A stretch of DNA of 64,000 nucleotides from NCBI RefSeq assembly GCF_001701025.1, contig NZ_CP016793.1, forward strand, positions 992,001 to 1,056,000. The letters are read 5' to 3'. Below, piece by piece: positions 1-7,524 of the stretch. Under the pieces are notes generated by a model, which saw nothing but the letters and a program-made list of their open reading frames with translations, did not search any database and was not told where the DNA came from. The stretch comes from Lentzea guizhouensis. Its GTDB lineage: Bacteria; Actinomycetota; Actinomycetes; Mycobacteriales; Pseudonocardiaceae. The stretch's first letter is position 1. Each line of letters opens with the position of its first letter. Made by a program: the position numbers and the translations under genes.

Positions 1-111
1 CTGGGCCTGGGCGAGCTCGTCCCACCGGTGCGCCGGCCACGGCGTGGTGCAGCCCGCGCAGCGCACCAGGCGCTCACCGGGCCGGGCGTGCAGCGAGTGC
101 CCGCACACCAC
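1..111 (-). CDS. Partial small zinc-finger-like protein of the integrated element (runs off the left edge)
   Basis: Thirty-seven in-frame codons are visible from a possible GTG to the window edge. The peptide has a CGH triplet and, about 14 residues later, a CAGC motif, a spacing compatible with a small zinc-binding fold. It follows the 164-aa gene on the same strand by about 25 bases and would be the next gene of the element's minus-strand train. The start is a guess and the 3' end is missing, so no function can be given. Confidence 0.35.
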   Translation of the reverse strand, partial: MVCGHSLHARPGERLVRCAGCTTPWPAHRWDELAQAQ

Positions 112-136
112 CAGCGCGCCGGATCCGTCGGCGCGG

Positions 137-631
137 TCAGCGGGCCGGGCACCGGCCGAGCCGGATGCGGCCGCGGGTTTCGCCCGCCATCCGCTGCAGC
201 GCCGCCCGCAGGACGACGACGTCCCGTGCGAGCTCGTCGACCGCGGACTGCCTGCGGATCCACGACCACATCCGCACCAGAACGCCGATCTCGCCCGCTA
301 CCGTCGTGGTGGCGTTGGGGGCCAGGCCGGTCGAGTCCCGCACGTGCCCGGCCCACCAGGCCAGGCAGCCGAGCACGTCGAGCTCGGCCAGGCGGTGCGC
401 GCGGTCGAGCTGGTCGAGGTTGATCGGCGGGGTCGACTTGTACACCGGTCGGCCACGCACTTGGTCCGCCGAGCGCGGTGGGTGGTGGGCGTCCCACTCG
501 ACGTCGGGGTAGATCCGCACGATGTCGTCGAGCGCGCCGACGACCCGCGCGCTGCACTCCTCGCACGTGAGGAATCCCTCGGTGGCCAGCCGTTGCAGGC
601 ACACCCGGCACAGCACACGTTCGATGTGCAT
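137..631 (-). CDS. Hypothetical element protein with N-terminal zinc ribbon
   Basis: A 164-aa protein from an ATG. Near the N-terminus there are two CxxC pairs (CRVC at about residue 8 and CEEC at about residue 24), the usual layout of a zinc ribbon. The rest is predicted mostly helical, with several Trp-containing segments and a basic tail. It starts 3 bases after the upstream gene stops, so it belongs to the same transcript as the other element genes. Zinc-ribbon proteins of this size are common in actinophages and conjugative elements, usually of unknown role. I do not recognise a specific family. Inference only: nucleic-acid or protein binding. Confidence 0.6.
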   Translation of the reverse strand: MHIERVLCRVCLQRLATEGFLTCEECSARVVGALDDIVRIYPDVEWDAHHPPRSADQVRGRPVYKSTPPINLDQLDRAHRLAELDVLGCLAWWAGHVRDSTGLAPNATTTVAGEIGVLVRMWSWIRRQSAVDELARDVVVLRAALQRMAGETRGRIRLGRCPAR

Positions 632-634
632 CGG

Positions 635-1057
635 CTACTCCCGGATCCCGAACACGACTGCGAGCGCACGCCGCCACCACGACGGGCGAGTGGCCGCGGG
701 GATCGTCACGCCGTCGAGGGTGCCGACCGTGCCGCCGTACTCGCCCGGCATCCACACAGTCTCGGCGGTGTGGTGCAGCAGCTGCGGCCGCGCGTGCTCC
801 GCGAGCCACCTGCGCTCGATCTCGGCGAGCTTCTCCGGAGTCAGCTCGTGCGGCATGAACACCAGCCGCGGCGGCTCCGGCGCGAGTTCCACGGTGACCG
901 CGGCCGGGTCGACGTCCCACCGCTTCGCCGCGCCCTCGATCGCGGCCTCGATCCGCTCGCGGACGCTGTAGCGCAGCAGGCCGGCCTTGTCGCCGGCGAG
1001 CACCTCGTCGACACGCACGACGATCGCGGCGCGGGGCTGTTCGGGTGTGGTGGTCAT
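635..1057 (-). CDS. Hypothetical element protein, 140 aa
   Basis: A 140-aa protein that I cannot assign to a family. It is acidic in the first half and ends in a Trp-rich, more hydrophobic tail with a WWRRALAVVFG segment that could touch a membrane. Codon third positions are strongly G/C in this frame, which favours a real gene over the long opposite-strand frames. Its ATG overlaps the stop of the upstream 106-aa gene by four bases (ATGA), so the two are likely translationally coupled. No catalytic motif is visible. Confidence 0.55.
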   Translation of the reverse strand: MTTTPEQPRAAIVVRVDEVLAGDKAGLLRYSVRERIEAAIEGAAKRWDVDPAAVTVELAPEPPRLVFMPHELTPEKLAEIERRWLAEHARPQLLHHTAETVWMPGEYGGTVGTLDGVTIPAATRPSWWRRALAVVFGIRE

Positions 1058-1374
1058 CTGGTCCTCCGGTGACGTCGGCGGGTGCCCCCGCGGTGGTGAC
1101 AGGTCTTGTGCAGCCGCAGCGGATGCCGGGGCTGTTGCGGTGGGGCGATCTCGCGGCCGAGTTCGACCACGACGGTGGCGACCGCCTCGGCAACGATCGC
1201 GTTGCCCTGGTGCAGGCCGACCATGAGACGGTGCAGCAGGGCGTCCGCTGTGCGGGCCTGGTCGAGTACGGCCTTGCGTTCGGCCGGGCTCAGCAGCTCG
1301 TCGGCGTCGACGGCCCTGACGACCAGGTCGCAGAACCTCTGCCCGACTTGCTTGGGCCTGGGAATGCGTCCCAT
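1054..1374 (-). CDS. Hypothetical element protein, 106 aa
   Basis: A 106-aa protein with an amphipathic helical core (residues about 10-80, rich in Ala, Leu, Val and Asp) and a very basic C-terminus ending in clustered Arg and His. The tail suggests nucleic-acid contact, but no named domain is visible. It overlaps the downstream gene by four bases and lies 4 bases after the upstream zinc-finger gene, so it is an internal member of the element's minus-strand operon. Function unknown. Confidence 0.5.
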   Translation of the reverse strand: MGRIPRPKQVGQRFCDLVVRAVDADELLSPAERKAVLDQARTADALLHRLMVGLHQGNAIVAEAVATVVVELGREIAPPQQPRHPLRLHKTCHHRGGTRRRHRRTR

Positions 1375-1378
1375 CAGC

Positions 1379-1930
1379 TCATGTCCTCGTTCTATCGGCT
1401 CGCCGGTGCCAGCGGCTGCGGTCGGGGCAGGTGACGCCGTGGTGGAGGTGCAGGTGTTGGCCGGCCGCGCGCATCGCGGCCGCCAGGCTCTTGCGGCCCA
1501 CGACTGCGGCCATGAGCACGCCGCGCTCCTCAGTCACCAGGACATTGCCGCGCTCGGGCGACGGCTCGGCGTCCAGCGGCATCCGCACCCCGTTGCTGCG
1601 GGTCGTCGCCCACAGCAGGCGGGCGCCGCAGTGGTTGCAGCTGCTGCGGTGTTTGGCGGCCGGGCCTCGGGCGGCCGCCGGCTTGGGTGGCGGGTCGTCG
1701 GGCGGCTCGGGGATGTCGACGAGGAGGAAAGCGGGCTGGGTGCCTGCGATGGCGGCCGCGTCCTGCTCGCGCACCGGGTGTGCGGGCTGGGTCAGCAGCG
1801 GTGTGCCGCGCGGGTCGACGCACTCCTGGCCCTCGGGGCGCTGGCAGTAGGGCACCCGGCACGGGTAGGTCAGTGCGGCCTGGCGCCGCTTGTCCCAGTC
1901 GAGTCCGTGCTGCTGCGGTGAGGTCGTCAT
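1379..1930 (-). CDS. Element zinc-finger protein (phage-type Zn-binding domain plus C-terminal CxxC)
   Basis: A 183-aa protein. The N-terminal 45 residues carry the pattern C-x-x-P-x-C near PCRVPYC, then ECVDPRG, a layout seen in small phage and actinobacterial zinc-binding domains of DNA-processing proteins. A Pro/Ala-rich linker follows, then a second possible zinc site (CNHCGARLLW) with a downstream HLHLHH histidine patch. It overlaps the HNH nuclease gene by four bases. Known: such domains occur in actinophage primases and nucleases; here they stand alone, so only a nucleic-acid-associated role is inferred. Confidence 0.6.
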   Translation of the reverse strand: MTTSPQQHGLDWDKRRQAALTYPCRVPYCQRPEGQECVDPRGTPLLTQPAHPVREQDAAAIAGTQPAFLLVDIPEPPDDPPPKPAAARGPAAKHRSSCNHCGARLLWATTRSNGVRMPLDAEPSPERGNVLVTEERGVLMAAVVGRKSLAAAMRAAGQHLHLHHGVTCPDRSRWHRRADRTRT

Positions 1931-3120
1931 GGCTGTCCCTCCCTTCTGGACGGTGGCGGTGTGGACGGTGTGGTGGGCGCGGTGCGGGATCGACCGTGGT
2001 AGATGTCGGGTGCGTCCGGGGTGCGGATCGGTTGACCACGTGAGCCCTGCAGCACCTCAGGTTGCGTGTGTCCGACCCGACCCGAGCCGGACGGTTCCGG
2101 CGGGTTGTCGCGGGCGTTGTCCTGTGCTCCACCTGCGGAAACAAGATCGGCCGCAGGTGCGTCGGGAGCGTCCGGGATGTGTTCGGGGCGGCCTGGAACA
2201 ACGTGATCGACAACGGTTGGACTTGTTGTGCGGCTTGTTGTCTGCGCGTTGTCCGCCGCGTTGTTGATCTCGTTGTCCGGTGGGTTGTCACGGGCGGCGA
2301 GCCACTCGTCCGGAACGAGGTCTGCGGGGTGGGTTGTGCCGCGGGGGGCGCGGCTGAACTGCTGCTCGCCTCGCTCGGCCCAGTAGGCGATCTGCTCCGG
2401 GGTGGGCTCGGGCAGCAGATCCATGTCGGCCTCTTCGGGCGTGCGCTTCTGCTTGTACTCGTTGCAGGCTGCGCAGCTGAGCGCGACGCCCTTGTAGTCC
2501 GGCCCGGGGCCTGCGGGCTCGTCCGGGTCGATGTGGTCGATCTGCGGGATGCGGCGGCGGTCCTTGGCGTTGCCCATGCCCTTGCGCCCGAGCGGGCCGC
2601 TGCGGCAGTAGCGGCAGCAGCCGCCGTCGCGCAGGTAGACGGCGGTGCGCAGCGTGGAGTCGGTGAGCTCGGCGCGCTGCTGCTTGCGGCGGTCCTGCTC
2701 GGATTTCGAGGGGTTGCGCTTGAGGAACGCGCACACCCGGTACTCGTAGTTGGGCTTCCACGGGCCGGAGGCGTCGATGCAGTTCTTCTCGCCGCACTTC
2801 TGGCCTTCCTGGTGCAGCAGAGGGGGTTTGCCGCACACGGGGGTCAGCAGGGCCTGGAGGATCCACGGCTCGGTGCAGCACGCCAGCGCGGCTTCCTGGG
2901 TGATGTAGCCGTCAGCCGTATTGCGAGCAGACTCCGACTGCATCACGAAGTACGCGGCGATCATCAATGCCTTGCGCACTTCCAGGCGCGCCAAGTACTT
3001 GCGGCGCCGGGACGGGCTGAGCGCGAGCAGGTCCGGCACGCCGTCGGTCTCTTGGAGCTTGGCCAGGGTCACCCACCGGGCGTCCGAGGCGACGTTGTCG
3101 TCGTGAAGCGTGTACGCCAT
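1927..3120 (-). CDS. HNH endonuclease domain protein of the element
   Basis: A 397-aa protein if translation starts at the ATG ending at 3120, which overlaps the upstream stop (TGATG) and gives the sensible N-terminus MAYTLHDD. Around residues 165-235 there is an HNH-type nuclease core: CRYC, then IDHIDPDEP with the catalytic His, then CAACNEYKQKRT. An upstream Cys-rich stretch (residues about 85-120) may bind a second zinc. The C-terminal 130 residues are a Pro/Asn/Asp-rich, low-complexity tail. Known: HNH proteins in phages and mobile elements nick or cut DNA during packaging, replication or homing. Which of these applies is not visible. Confidence 0.75.
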   Translation of the reverse strand: MAYTLHDDNVASDARWVTLAKLQETDGVPDLLALSPSRRRKYLARLEVRKALMIAAYFVMQSESARNTADGYITQEAALACCTEPWILQALLTPVCGKPPLLHQEGQKCGEKNCIDASGPWKPNYEYRVCAFLKRNPSKSEQDRRKQQRAELTDSTLRTAVYLRDGGCCRYCRSGPLGRKGMGNAKDRRRIPQIDHIDPDEPAGPGPDYKGVALSCAACNEYKQKRTPEEADMDLLPEPTPEQIAYWAERGEQQFSRAPRGTTHPADLVPDEWLAARDNPPDNEINNAADNAQTTSRTTSPTVVDHVVPGRPEHIPDAPDAPAADLVSAGGAQDNARDNPPEPSGSGRVGHTQPEVLQGSRGQPIRTPDAPDIYHGRSRTAPTTPSTPPPSRREGQP

Positions 3121-3467
3121 CAGGCACGCCGCCGTTCGCGGCGACGCAGGTGCGCCAGGCGGTGATAGCCGGACTCGCCCCACCGCACCCAGTCGTCGCG
3201 GTCGTCTGCGGCGTAGCGGGCGTGGGCCTCGCGATAGATCAGCTCGTCGACCGACGCCATGTCCTCGGCGTCGGTCACGATGCGCGCGATCACGTCATCC
3301 GGCACATGCCGGGCGACAGTGATCAACAGGTCGGTCAGCCTTCTGGGGCTGTGCGTACCGAGCTCGTCGAGCACGGCCAGGCGCTCATGGAGCCCCGCCG
3401 CGCGGGTGTGCCGGACATCAACGATGACGCGGCGCGCCACCGTGGTGAGCCAGTGGCCGTCATGCAT
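3120..3467 (-). CDS. Hypothetical element protein, 115 aa
   Basis: A 115-aa, predicted all-helical protein with a basic C-terminal tail (RRRERRRA). It has no motif I recognise. The ATG at 3467 is followed by MHDGHWL, and the stop overlaps the ATG of the HNH gene (TGATG), so the two are probably translated in tandem. The upstream split reading frame ends 3 bases before this start. Codon composition supports this frame. No function is assigned. Confidence 0.55.
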   Translation of the reverse strand: MHDGHWLTTVARRVIVDVRHTRAAGLHERLAVLDELGTHSPRRLTDLLITVARHVPDDVIARIVTDAEDMASVDELIYREAHARYAADDRDDWVRWGESGYHRLAHLRRRERRRA

Positions 3468-3469
3468 GG

Positions 3470-3708
3470 TCAGGCTCCCTCCGTCAGCGGCGCCTGCGCG
3501 AGCACGAGCAGGTCACCGAGGTTGTCGAGCAGCGCCCGGACACGGGCGCCGCGGTGCCAGATCACGACCTCCGCCGTGGTGGTGTCGACGCCGCGCGGGC
3601 GGCCTCCGCGCGCTCGGCCGGGGTGATGCCGCGACCGGGTCGGAGGTCGGCGACGACGCGGTCGACCACGACGTCGTCGACGAACTCCGGGTGCGGGGTT
3701 GTGTCCAC
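3470..3708 (-). CDS. Split small gene: 48-codon ORF plus 31-codon ORF, or one frameshifted gene
   Basis: From a GTG at 3708 a 48-codon frame with good coding composition (VDTTPHPEFVDDVVVDR...) runs to a TGA at 3562-3564. From there coding character switches to another frame that ends at 3470 (VIWHRGARVRALLDNLGD...). A GTG overlaps the TGA (GTGA), so the second part could be a coupled 31-aa ORF. Alternatively one gene of about 79 codons has suffered a one-base change near 3,590-3,600; the second frame is also open well upstream of the GTG (GVDTTTAEV), which favours a frameshift. Product unknown. Confidence 0.45.
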
Positions 3709-3762
3709 GCGTGCGTCCTTTCTGGACGGTGCGGTATGGGGCCGCCGCGGTGGGAGGGACCG

Positions 3763-4243
3763 TCAGACCGCCGAGGCCGGCCGCCGGTGGGTGCGGATGG
3801 ACTCGGGCAGCCCGGCCAGGACGTGGTCGGCCAGGGCGGTGAGCGTGGCCTGGTTGAGGCGGCAGTTGCGCACCTCGACGACCTGCGCGGCGAGCGTGGT
3901 CACCCGCGCGAGCACGCGCGGGCTCGCCGGCGCGCAGCGCGTCCTGCAGCCGGTTCTCGATCGCCGCGGTGATCACTGCGGCCTGCTCGGCCAGCGCCTG
4001 CCCGTTCAGCCCCTGCTGGGCCGTGAGGCGGTGCAGCGCGAGCTGCTCGCGGATCGCCTTGTACTTGCGCAGCGGCATGTGCAGCGTGCGGTCCACCACC
4101 CGCACCTGCTCGGCCAGCGTGACGCCCTGCAGGTCCGCCGGATCGGCAACCACAAGGGTGCCGGTGGGCAGGTTCAGCGAGGCGCGGTGGACGCGGCCGG
4201 AGGGTGCGTTGTCGGCCAGCAGCACCGTCGTGAACTCGGTCAT
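3763..4243 (-). pseudogene. Hypothetical element protein, apparently frameshifted near 3,935
   Basis: Translation from the ATG at 4243 (MTEFTTVLLADN...) is convincing to about ENRLQDAL near 3,940. There the frame loses coding character and turns Arg/Pro/His-rich. One base over, a convincing frame continues (PRVLARVTTLAAQVVEVRNC...) to a TGA at 3763-3765. The span is 481 bases, one more than a multiple of three, as expected for a single extra base. The joined product would be about 159 aa and mostly helical, of unknown function. The ATG overlaps the stop of the upstream lipoprotein-like gene. It could be a real mutation, a sequencing error or, less likely, a programmed shift. Confidence 0.5.
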
Positions 4244-4461
4244 CAGTCGCTCCATTCCAAGTCCTCGAACTCGTCCTCAGTGATCGGGCGGTTCTCACCG
4301 GGCGCCCAGCCCGGCGGGCACGGCGAAAGCTGCTCGACCTCGCCGTGGGGCTCGGTGCCGTAGCAGGTCGGCGGCAGGTCACATGCCGTCGTCAGTGCCG
4401 CCACAGCGGCAGCGACCAGCGCGACCGCGTGCAGGCGTCTCGTGATTGTCTTGCGGTGCAA
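4243..4461 (-). CDS. Small exported or lipoprotein-like protein, 72 aa
   Basis: A 72-aa protein with a basic N-terminus (MHRKTITRRLH), a 15-residue hydrophobic stretch rich in Ala and Val, and LTTAC at about residues 23-27, resembling a weak lipobox with the Cys as first mature residue. The mature part is Pro/Glu/Asp-rich with further cysteines. It is probably secreted and perhaps lipid-anchored. Its stop overlaps the next ATG. Small surface proteins of this kind are common in conjugative elements and temperate phages; no specific role is visible. Confidence 0.5.
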   Translation of the reverse strand: MHRKTITRRLHAVALVAAAVAALTTACDLPPTCYGTEPHGEVEQLSPCPPGWAPGENRPITEDEFEDLEWSD

Positions 4462-4488
4462 CGGATTCCTCGCCTTAGGTAGTCGGGT

Positions 4489-5071
4489 TCACAGGTGCGG
4501 GCTGATGATGTGCTCGACCCGCGTGAGCAGCAGGCCGGTGGCGTTGCTCAGGTCCAGGCGCGGTGCGCCGTCGCCCTGCTTGCGCGGGGGCGGCAGCTCG
4601 GCCGGGTAGACGCCGTCACCGAAGTGGTCGGCGGCGTCGACGTCGTCGGGCTGCTTGATCGGCATCAGGGCGCCGCGGAAGTTCGGGCCGATCGCGATGA
4701 CCAGCGGCACCCAGCAGGTTCTCGCTTTCCTCCACGGTCACCTGGTCGCCGGACGCGATGATGTCCACCGCGTGTTCCTTGTCGTTGCGCGACATCTGCC
4801 GCAGCACCCCGATCAGCGCGCGCACCTCGCCCAGCGGCCACAGCGTCGGCTTGACCTCACCGGAGGCGAGCACCCAGCTGTGGCCGACCACCGTGGCATC
4901 GGTCGACGTGCCGACCAGCAGCCCGGACTTGCCAGGCTCGTCACCGGCATAGCCACGGGCGGTGTGCAGCAGCACCCCGTGGATCGAGCCCTGGTCTGCG
5001 TCGGACGCGGCGGTGTGCACGAGCGCTTGCAACAGGCCGATCAGGTCCTTGGTCCGCACCTGCACGCTCAT
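4489..5071 (-). pseudogene. Frameshifted hypothetical protein, possibly sliding-clamp-like N-terminal domain
   Basis: The ATG at 5071 (MSVQVRTKDLIGLL...) overlaps the upstream stop (ATGA) and opens a convincing frame to VTVEESENL near 4,720. The coding signal then moves one base over and continues (VPLVIAIGPNFRGALMP...) to a stop at 4489. The region is 583 bases, one over a multiple of three. An extra C in CTGCTGGG near 4,715 would explain it. The joined protein would be about 193 aa. The first half (a GVLLHT strand, LLVGTSTDATVVGHSW, then an ALIGVLR helix) reminds me of a DNA polymerase III beta-clamp domain; this is a weak structural impression, not a proven match. Confidence 0.5.
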
Positions 5072-5244
5072 CGCTGGGCCGCCTTCGGTGAACGCGGCCG
5101 CCGACGGCAGAGGATCAGCGAGCCCCACCGAGGCAACGCCAGCTCCCACCACGGCCACGGCGTCGCCTGTCCGCCACGACGCAGTCGCATTCGCCGGTTG
5201 CCCCGGAACCGCTCGAACTGGATGCGGTACGGAATCGCGGTCAC
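5068..5244 (-). CDS. Small basic element protein, 58 aa
   Basis: From a GTG at 5244 that overlaps the upstream stop (GTGA), a 58-aa very basic protein is encoded (VTAIPYRIQFERFRGNRR...), with a Trp-rich centre (PWPWWELALPRWG) and an Arg/Lys-rich end. It stops in an ATGA overlap with the downstream clamp-like gene. The double overlap and the strong charge bias support a real small gene. No family is recognised; nucleic-acid binding is a guess from charge alone. Confidence 0.45.
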   Translation of the reverse strand: MTAIPYRIQFERFRGNRRMRLRRGGQATPWPWWELALPRWGSLILCRRRPRSPKAAQR

Positions 5245-5669
5245 GGCGCTGCCCTCCGCTCCGGGTGCTCGCCGACCCACACCGGCCGCCACTCGCCCGG
5301 CTGGCCGGTCGACAGCGCGCACCCGCACTGCGCCCCGGCCGGCGAGACACCGACCGCGAACGCGTCCAGCGCGGTGCACGAGTGCTGCCACCACACGAAC
5401 CCCGGCCGGTCGGCGACGGTCGCGACGCGCAGCCCGACACGCGGGCCGGGCGGCCCGATCAGGCCGCGGCGGTAGGCCTCCAACAGCGTCTGCGGCGGTT
5501 GCAAGGTGCCGAGCTTGCGGCCGATGTTGGTGATGCGGTGCGACACGGCATTCGGGCTGACGCCCAGCACCGCGGCGATCGTCTTGGTCCGCTCGCCGCG
5601 GGCCATCATGCGCAGCACGCGGCGGTCGTCGGCGACCAGCGGCCGACCGAACACGTCCTTATCAGGCAC
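5241..5669 (-). CDS. LuxR-type helix-turn-helix protein of the element
   Basis: A 142-aa protein from GTG 5669. Residues about 17-52 (RVLRMMARGERTKTIAAVLG then SPNAVSHRITNIGRKLG) match the GerE/LuxR-type DNA-binding helix-turn-helix. There is no receiver or ligand-binding domain. The C-terminal half contains several Trp and two Cys and may form a small separate domain. The start overlaps the exonuclease stop by eight bases. Probable role: transcriptional control of element genes. Targets are not visible. Confidence 0.7.
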   Translation of the reverse strand: MPDKDVFGRPLVADDRRVLRMMARGERTKTIAAVLGVSPNAVSHRITNIGRKLGTLQPPQTLLEAYRRGLIGPPGPRVGLRVATVADRPGFVWWQHSCTALDAFAVGVSPAGAQCGCALSTGQPGEWRPVWVGEHPERRAAP

Positions 5670-6231
5670 GGCCCACCACCTGCATGTCGAGCAGCTTCAG
5701 GAAGCACGCATAGGTGGCGTCCGCGTCACCGAACGCGGTGTGCGCGTCGGGGTGCTCGACGCCCAGCCGCTCGCACACTGTGCTCAGGCCGGGCAGCTCG
5801 TGCGGCTCGATGCCGAGCGCGCCGGCCGCGTACGCCGAGAGGTCCAGCAGCCGGTGGTGCCACGTCGGCGGACCGTCGATGTTGTGGTCGTCGAGGTCGT
5901 AGACGGTGTCGAACATCTTGCGCAGGAACACGGCGTCGAAGCTCGGGTTGCACCCGGCGAGCGTGTTGCCGTCAAGCTGGTCCCACAGCGCGCGAGCGGC
6001 CTGGCCGTGGCGGTCCTGCTCGGCCTCGACCAGCCGGTCGAGGTAGCCGTTGATCCGCAACGCGCGGAGGTCCGCAGTGACCAGCACGTCGCGCCAGTTG
6101 TGCGGCGGCACGAACACGTCGTGCTCACCGGTGGCGAGGTTGACCCACGCAACCTCGACCGCGATGTGCTGGGCGGGGTCCAGGCCGCTGGTCTCGACGT
6201 CGACGACGACGATCTGTCGGGGGTCAGGCAC
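5662..6231 (-). CDS. DnaQ-like 3'-5' exonuclease (DEDD fold)
   Basis: A 189-aa protein with the three exonuclease motifs of the DEDD superfamily: VVVDVETSGLDP near the N-terminus (motif I, metal-binding D and E), NPSFDAVFL around residue 90 (motif II), and HTAFGDADATYA around residue 155 (motif III, H-x4-D). I chose the GTG at 6231, giving VPDPRQIVVVDVET; an upstream start at 6261 would overlap the previous gene further. Both this start and the next gene's lie in the same GTGCCTGA overlap, which supports the choice. Known: such exonucleases proofread or trim DNA ends in phage and plasmid replication. Confidence 0.85.
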   Translation of the reverse strand: MPDPRQIVVVDVETSGLDPAQHIAVEVAWVNLATGEHDVFVPPHNWRDVLVTADLRALRINGYLDRLVEAEQDRHGQAARALWDQLDGNTLAGCNPSFDAVFLRKMFDTVYDLDDHNIDGPPTWHHRLLDLSAYAAGALGIEPHELPGLSTVCERLGVEHPDAHTAFGDADATYACFLKLLDMQVVGRA

Positions 6232-7060
6232 TGGCGGTCTCCTTGGTGTCGGCGCCAGCACCTGGCGTCGTTGAGTTGGTGGCGTCGTAGTGCGCCAGCT
6301 GTAGGCGCGCCTGGTGTGGGCTGGTGCCGAGCTCGCGCGCCAGGAGGTCTCGGCCGATCCGCCGGAAGCCGGGTGCTCCCTCGGATTTGGCGATCAGCTC
6401 GTGCGCCCGCTTCACGAGCGCCAGGTCCAAGCCGGGCGGCACCGGGTCCTGGCGCGGCGTCTGCTCGGCGCCTGGTGCTGGCGTGGGGTGCTTGGTGGTG
6501 AGCAGCTCCAGCTGCACCAGGCGCTCGCTGAGGTCGCGGCGCAGCGGCCGCATCGTTGCTTCGTCGCAGGCTTCGCTCTGCACGTCTGGCGCGGCGTCGT
6601 CGCTGGTCACCAGCTCGCCCGGTCCTGGCGCCGCTGCTGGTGCGTGCGCCGGTGTGTCCGGCGCCAGGTCCTGGCGGCGTAGGCCGAGGTCGATCAGCAG
6701 CGCCACGGCGGCGAGCACCAGCGGCGGGATCGAGCCCATGACCGCGGCCAGCAGTCCGCCTTGCCACCAGTGCTCCAGGGCGTTGCCGCCGGTGCTGAGG
6801 ATGATCACCACCAGCGCCAGCGCCAGGCCGGTGCGCCTGGCGCTGGCGGGCAGCCCGCGTGCCAGCCAGTAGCGCAGCGCCACCATCGCCGCGGCGTCGA
6901 GGCTCAGCGGCCACAGCCATTTCCGCCAGTCGGTGTAGCCGCCGCGCACCGCGAGCTCCATCAACGTGGAGAACGACAGCACCGCCACCGACGCCAGCAG
7001 CACGGCTGCGCCCATCCACGTCACCCAGTCCAGGCCCTCGGCCTGCTCGCGCTTACGCAT
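6224..7060 (-). CDS. DUF2637 (Spd-like) membrane protein with long cytoplasmic tail
   Basis: A 278-aa protein from ATG 7060 (MRKREQAEGLDWVTWMG). Four hydrophobic segments lie within the first 140 residues (AAVLLASVAVLSF, WLWPLSLDAAAMVAL, LALALVVIILS, MGSIPPLVLAAVALLIDLG), the pattern of DUF2637, shared by the SpdA/SpdB spread proteins of Streptomyces plasmids and related proteins of actinophages and integrative elements. The C-terminal 130 residues are hydrophilic and Pro/Ala-rich, ending in a helical region (ELIAKSEGAPGFRRIGRDLLARELG) that may be a winged helix. Known: Spd proteins aid spread of conjugative elements between mycelial compartments. I infer mobility of this element. Confidence 0.75.
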   Translation of the reverse strand: MRKREQAEGLDWVTWMGAAVLLASVAVLSFSTLMELAVRGGYTDWRKWLWPLSLDAAAMVALRYWLARGLPASARRTGLALALVVIILSTGGNALEHWWQGGLLAAVMGSIPPLVLAAVALLIDLGLRRQDLAPDTPAHAPAAAPGPGELVTSDDAAPDVQSEACDEATMRPLRRDLSERLVQLELLTTKHPTPAPGAEQTPRQDPVPPGLDLALVKRAHELIAKSEGAPGFRRIGRDLLARELGTSPHQARLQLAHYDATNSTTPGAGADTKETASA

Positions 7061-7301
7061 CGCGCACCACCGGCTCGTCGGCCAGCACCCGGTGCACCAC
7101 CAGGTCCGGGTCCTGCCACTGCTCGTCATCGCCAGGACGCCAGCCGAACTCACCAGCCTGGTCGGCCTGCGCCGGGTCCTGGCGCGCCAGGACCCGGTGC
7201 CGTACACCGAGCGCGACCACCAGCACCGCGAGCATCGACACGAGCACCGCGATCGCGATCACCACTGCCCACGCGGCTGCCTCATCCAGCAACGAGCTCA
7301 C
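7053..7301 (-). CDS. Small single-pass membrane protein, 82 aa
   Basis: An 82-aa protein from GTG 7301 with one long hydrophobic helix at residues about 9-33 (WAVVIAIAVLVSMLAVLVVALG) followed by an acidic, Trp-containing tail. It overlaps the DUF2637 gene by eight bases and the upstream zinc-finger gene by 20 bases. The pairing with the Spd-like gene suggests a joint envelope role in transfer or spread, which is inference from context only. Confidence 0.6.
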   Translation of the reverse strand: MSSLLDEAAAWAVVIAIAVLVSMLAVLVVALGVRHRVLARQDPAQADQAGEFGWRPGDDEQWQDPDLVVHRVLADEPVVRDA

Positions 7302-7524
7302 CGTCCTTCACGTTCTCCCGGAACCAGATGAGGCAGTCACCGACGGCGCCCAGGTGGGCGATGCGGTCGCGGCCGTAGAGCCTGGTGAGCTCCTCGCGCA
7401 GCTCCTGCGGCAGCAGGTACCAGCACGACCGGCACGCCAGGTGCTGGCGCGGCACCTGCTGGCCGCAGTCGCCGGGGCACGAGTGCGTCGACGCCGGCCG
7501 CTTGGGGCGTGTCGAGTTAGCCAC
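7282..7524 (-). CDS. Small zinc-finger protein, 80 aa
   Basis: From a GTG at 7524 (VANSTRPKRPAS) an 80-aa protein contains CPGDCGQQV and LACRSCWYLLP, two Cys pairs about 15 residues apart, a compact zinc-binding module often seen in actinophage and element proteins. The C-terminal half is helical (ELREELTRLYGRDR). The GTG lies within the end of the upstream gene, an overlap of eight bases. A much longer upstream extension of this frame is Arg/Pro-rich and reads as a shadow, so I rejected it. Confidence 0.55.
   Translation of the reverse strand: MANSTRPKRPASTHSCPGDCGQQVPRQHLACRSCWYLLPQELREELTRLYGRDRIAHLGAVGDCLIWFRENVKDGELVAG

Noticed and set aside
44..1072. Long plus-strand open frame antisense to the first element genes
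   Set aside because: Arg/His/Pro-rich, no ribosome site, and it covers three coupled minus-strand genes with better composition. It is a high-GC shadow frame.
3900..4382. 160-aa minus-strand frame overlapping the lipoprotein-like and frameshifted genes
   Set aside because: Arg/Pro-rich shadow in the third frame with no coding character; the neighbouring frames carry the coupled start and stop signals.
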